From: Autumnicola psychrophila
GTDB lineage: Bacteria > Bacteroidota > Bacteroidia > Flavobacteriales > Flavobacteriaceae
Direction: 5' to 3'
DNA: 64,000 bases
Assembly: GCF_031846645.1 (NCBI RefSeq)
Contig: NZ_JAVRHN010000005.1
Location: 271,941 to 335,940 of the forward strand
Shown here: positions 60,938-64,000 of the stretch, piece after piece
How the letters are laid out: the number at the start of each line of letters is the position of its first letter
Numbering within the stretch: the first letter of the stretch is position 1
Position numbers and translations under genes: made by a program
Notes under the pieces: model-generated
Seen by the model: only the letters and a program-made list of their open reading frames with translations
Told to the model about the DNA's origin: nothing
Databases searched by the model: none

Positions 60938-63811
60938 ATGAAATCTTACTTAATAATCTTCCTGCTAATCCCTCCATTTTTATATTCTCAAATAAATATT
61001 AGCACTTCCAGAAATGAGATAAAAAATTTTCCGATTGTTTCTGATTCTGGAGAAGCCAATATTTTTTATGATTCCTCTGAGAACATCCTGATAAAGAAAT
61101 CTGCTGAATTTTTAGCGGAAGACATTGAGAGAGTCACTGGCAGGAAACCCAGTGTATCCGAAGCTGATAAGACAACAGATAGCAATATGATCATTTTAGC
61201 TACTGTAGGAAATAACCGTTTAGTTAACCAGTTAATCGATCAGGGAAGAATAAATGTCGATCCTATAAAAGATCAATGGGAACGTTATATCATACAAACT
61301 ATTAAAGATCCTTTTCCTGGTGTAAAGAATGCGCTGGTTATTATAGGAAGTGACAGAAGAGGAGTTGCTTTTGGAGTCTTCAGCCTATCCGAAAAAATGG
61401 GAGTCTCTCCCTGGTACTATTGGGCAGATGTACCCACTGAAAAGAGTGAACTTCTAAGTCTGGAACCTCTTGAATATGTTTCTGATGCGCCCTCTGTTAA
61501 GTATAGAGGAATATTTTTAAATGATGAATCCCCGGCATTAAGAAATTGGGCAAAAGAAAAGTTTGGAGGATTTAATCATGAATTTTATGAGAAAGTTTAC
61601 GAATTACTGCTTCGGAAGAAGGCCAACTTTCTTTGGCCTGCAATGTGGCTTCCTACAGTTTTTGCTGAAGATGACCCCTCGAATCCTAGAGTTGCCGATG
61701 AATATGGAATTGTAATTTCTACCAGTCATCACGAACCTATGATGCGTGCACATGACGAATGGGGACGCTACAGAGGTGGTGCGTGGAATTATGAAACCAA
61801 CAAAGAAAAACTTCAGGAGTTCTGGAAAGGTGGTGTTGAGCGAATGAAGGATTATGAGAGTGTGGTTACGGTGGGAATGCGTGGAGATGGTGACGAAGCA
61901 ATGAGTGAGGGTGCCGCTGTAGATCTACTCCAGGAAATAATTTCCGATCAACGGGAAATAATAGCTGATGTCACGGGAAAACCTGCTGAAGAAACTCCAC
62001 AGGTTTGGGCTATTTATAAAGAAGTTCAGGAGTATTATGATAAAGGGATGCGGGTAGATGATGATATTATTATTCTGTTTAGCGACGATAACTGGGGCAA
62101 TGTTAGAATACTACCCAAAAAGGAAGACAGTACCTACGAAGGTGGTTTCGGAATGTATTATCATTTTGATTATGTGGGAGCACCTGTATCCTACAGATGG
62201 CAAAATGTTACGCAAATTGAAAGGGTTTGGGAACAGATGCAGCTTACCTATGAATGGGGAGTGGATGAATTGTGGATTGCTAATGTCGGTGATATCAAGC
62301 CAATGGAACTGCCTATCAGCTTTTTTCTGGATATGGCGTGGGATGTAGACAGTACAAATGCAGATAACCTTCCGGAATATTATGTGGACTGGGCAGCACA
62401 ACAATTTGGAAGTAAACACGCAGCTGACATAGCTGAAATTCTTTCATTGTATACTAAATATAATGCAAGAAGAACTCCAGAAATGATAACTCCGGAAACG
62501 TACAGTATTGAGAATTATAAGGAAGCAGATAACATTTTAAGTGAATTCAGAAATCTAACTGTAAAAAGTGAAGCATTATTAACTGAACTTCCTGAAAACT
62601 ATAAAGCAGCCTATCAGCAGCTTGTTCATGCCCCACTAGAAATGTCCGCGAATGTTAATGAAATGTACATAGCTGCAGCTAAAAATGAATTTTATGCTGA
62701 ACTGGGCGCAACGGTTGCAAATCGATATGCTGATACCGTAAAAGAACTATTTGAAAAAAATGCAGATTTAACCAGGCAATTCCATGAAGAGATGGCTGAT
62801 GGAAAATGGAATCACATGATGTCGCAAACTCACCTGGGATACACAAGTTGGAATCATCCACCAGCTAATAAAATGCCCTCAGTTTCCTATATTCAGGAGC
62901 GTGATACTGCTACGCTTGGATATATTTTGGAATACGGAACTGAGCCTTCCTGGCATGGCTTCAGTGTAGAAGGGGATGGATTGTATAGTGAATCTTTTTC
63001 GGCTTTTGATCCTGTTAATGATCAAGAATACTATATAGAAATCTTCAACAGAGGTAACAAAGAACTTTCTTATGAGATCAAGACCAAAGATGAATGGATA
63101 AATCTTTCCTCAAATAAAGGATTAATTCAATATAACGAGAAAGTATATGTTAGCATAGATTGGGAAAATGTTCCCAAAGGAACTTCCAGGGGTAAAATAG
63201 AAATTTCAAGTAAAGGGCAAAGTTACACGGTAGAAGTACCGATTACTACGGACTTGCCGAAAGTTTCCGGATTCGTAGAGAACAACGGAGTAATTGCGAT
63301 TGAAGCTGAAAATTTCTCCCATAACAGAGAAGGTGAAAATGTTTCCTGGAAAGTGGTTCCTAATTTAGGTCGTACCGGTTCTTCAATTCTTGTTAATCCT
63401 ATGGACGCCGAAAGGCAGGAGCCAAATGGGAAAACCGCCATGGTTGAATATAAATTTACCACGTTTGAAGATGCAAACCTGAGCGTTGAGACTTATGTTT
63501 CTCCCACTCAAAATTACCAGAAAAATGAAGGTCTAAAATTTGCAATCGCCATCGATGACGAGGAACCACAAATAATTAATATTAACGAAAACGAAATTAA
63601 ACCCGATTGGGAATATGCAGACTGGTGGACTCAATCTGTGGCTGACCACGTCAAGAAAAGCATTTCAGAACATAAAGACATAAAAGCTGGTATTCATACT
63701 CTAAAAGTATGGGCAATGGACCCGGGGATAGTTATTCAGAAATTCGTTATAGACGCAGGTGGCTTAAAGCCAAGTTACCTGGGTCCTCCAGAAAGTAGTT
63801 ATGTTGATTAA
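60938..63811 (+). CDS. GH115 alpha-glucuronidase (xylan)
   Basis: 957 residues, secreted (MKSYLIIFLLIPPFLYSQ). The N-terminal domain and TIM barrel carry GH115 features (MGVSPWYYWADVP, YRGIFLNDESPALRNWAKEKFGG, LRKKANFLWPAMW, ISTSHHEPMMRAHDEW). The GH115 C-terminal domain follows from about residue 780 (IAIEAENFSH, GRTGSSILVNPMDAE). These enzymes remove 4-O-methyl-glucuronic acid from internal and terminal xylan. The gene is divergent from DUF1593 and shares the LacI operator. No SusCD pair is seen in the window. Confidence 0.94.
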   Translation: MKSYLIIFLLIPPFLYSQINISTSRNEIKNFPIVSDSGEANIFYDSSENILIKKSAEFLAEDIERVTGRKPSVSEADKTTDSNMIILATVGNNRLVNQLIDQGRINVDPIKDQWERYIIQTIKDPFPGVKNALVIIGSDRRGVAFGVFSLSEKMGVSPWYYWADVPTEKSELLSLEPLEYVSDAPSVKYRGIFLNDESPALRNWAKEKFGGFNHEFYEKVYELLLRKKANFLWPAMWLPTVFAEDDPSNPRVADEYGIVISTSHHEPMMRAHDEWGRYRGGAWNYETNKEKLQEFWKGGVERMKDYESVVTVGMRGDGDEAMSEGAAVDLLQEIISDQREIIADVTGKPAEETPQVWAIYKEVQEYYDKGMRVDDDIIILFSDDNWGNVRILPKKEDSTYEGGFGMYYHFDYVGAPVSYRWQNVTQIERVWEQMQLTYEWGVDELWIANVGDIKPMELPISFFLDMAWDVDSTNADNLPEYYVDWAAQQFGSKHAADIAEILSLYTKYNARRTPEMITPETYSIENYKEADNILSEFRNLTVKSEALLTELPENYKAAYQQLVHAPLEMSANVNEMYIAAAKNEFYAELGATVANRYADTVKELFEKNADLTRQFHEEMADGKWNHMMSQTHLGYTSWNHPPANKMPSVSYIQERDTATLGYILEYGTEPSWHGFSVEGDGLYSESFSAFDPVNDQEYYIEIFNRGNKELSYEIKTKDEWINLSSNKGLIQYNEKVYVSIDWENVPKGTSRGKIEISSKGQSYTVEVPITTDLPKVSGFVENNGVIAIEAENFSHNREGENVSWKVVPNLGRTGSSILVNPMDAERQEPNGKTAMVEYKFTTFEDANLSVETYVSPTQNYQKNEGLKFAIAIDDEEPQIININENEIKPDWEYADWWTQSVADHVKKSISEHKDIKAGIHTLKVWAMDPGIVIQKFVIDAGGLKPSYLGPPESSYVD

Positions 63812-64000
63812 AGGATCCAGCAAGAGCATTGAAAAACTATAGAAGTTTATTGGTCAAGTCTAAATTTTGTCTAACCCACAGCATTTATTCTTGATCCAGG
63901 ATCAATCTCAAAAGTTGTGTGTGAATTGAAATAATAGTTTGATTTTTGTTTTTTAAACAAGAAGCATTGGACCCATATATAGACCTACTCAAGATTTTAC
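63812..64000. other. Window-end intergenic with a perfect 15-bp palindrome
   Basis: TTGATCC-A-GGATCAA at 63891-63905 could be an operator or short hairpin. No gene starts before the window end. Confidence 0.4.

Overview
The window looks like chromosome from a flavobacterium (Bacteroidota), probably a marine or soil member of the Gramella/Salegentibacter/Zunongwangia type. The evidence is AT-rich DNA, TAnnTTTG-type -7 promoter boxes, a type IX secretion sorting domain, Bacteroides-type mobilization genes (BfmA-MobB-MobC), and a GH115 xylan glucuronidase. Species cannot be fixed from sequence alone.

Region 1 (1-15.3 kb) is a mobilizable, defence-carrying segment that ends at an initiator tRNA-Met gene. 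On the minus strand it holds a tightly packed operon: XRE regulator, HsdM, HsdS, a TrlF-like ATPase and an AlbA_2/Schlafen-type protein cut by the window edge. No HsdR is present in the window. Next come a two-gene DUF488 module of unknown function, a MobC/MobB/BfmA set with candidate operator and oriT structures, and a small operon (SSB, RadC-like JAB protein, hypothetical). About 1.1 kb of non-coding DNA follows. It contains a roughly 285-nt near-continuous hairpin and degenerate 214-bp repeats. The segment is bordered by the tRNA gene and a decayed second tRNA copy.

Region 2 (15.3-43 kb) is mostly chromosomal backbone. It contains an RND tripartite efflux operon, an ABC-F protein, DUF983, a Nudix hydrolase followed by a McrBC-like type IV restriction pair (MrcB_N-AAA plus DUF2357/PD-(D/E)XK), a DUF885 lipoprotein, an SDR, small membrane proteins, a PAS/LOV-like protein lacking the photoactive Cys, an aldo/keto reductase, a response regulator/HWE-type kinase pair, a PAS-LuxR regulator and several secreted proteins. 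Intergenic spaces carry a dispersed 30-nt repeat family and a 188-bp tandem repeat.

Region 3 (43-52.5 kb) has a 2591-residue secreted multidomain protein (propeller, calcium-binding repeats, three malectin domains, 190-residue Ig-like repeats, T9SS tail) and an acetyl-esterase-like hydrolase.

Region 4 (52.7-57.7 kb) is a sulfur-oxidation/detoxification locus: a Crp/Fnr regulator, TauE/SafE, an ETHE1-like dioxygenase with rhodanese domains, an OsmC pseudogene, DUF302 and two YeeE/YedE transporters. Three promoters share the palindrome GTAAC-N4-GTTAC at identical spacing from the -7 box, the clearest regulatory signal in the window.

Region 5 (57.8-64 kb) has two tandem DUF1593 proteins divergent from a GH115 alpha-glucuronidase. 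A perfect 16-bp LacI-type operator lies between them. This looks like the edge of a xylan-utilization locus.
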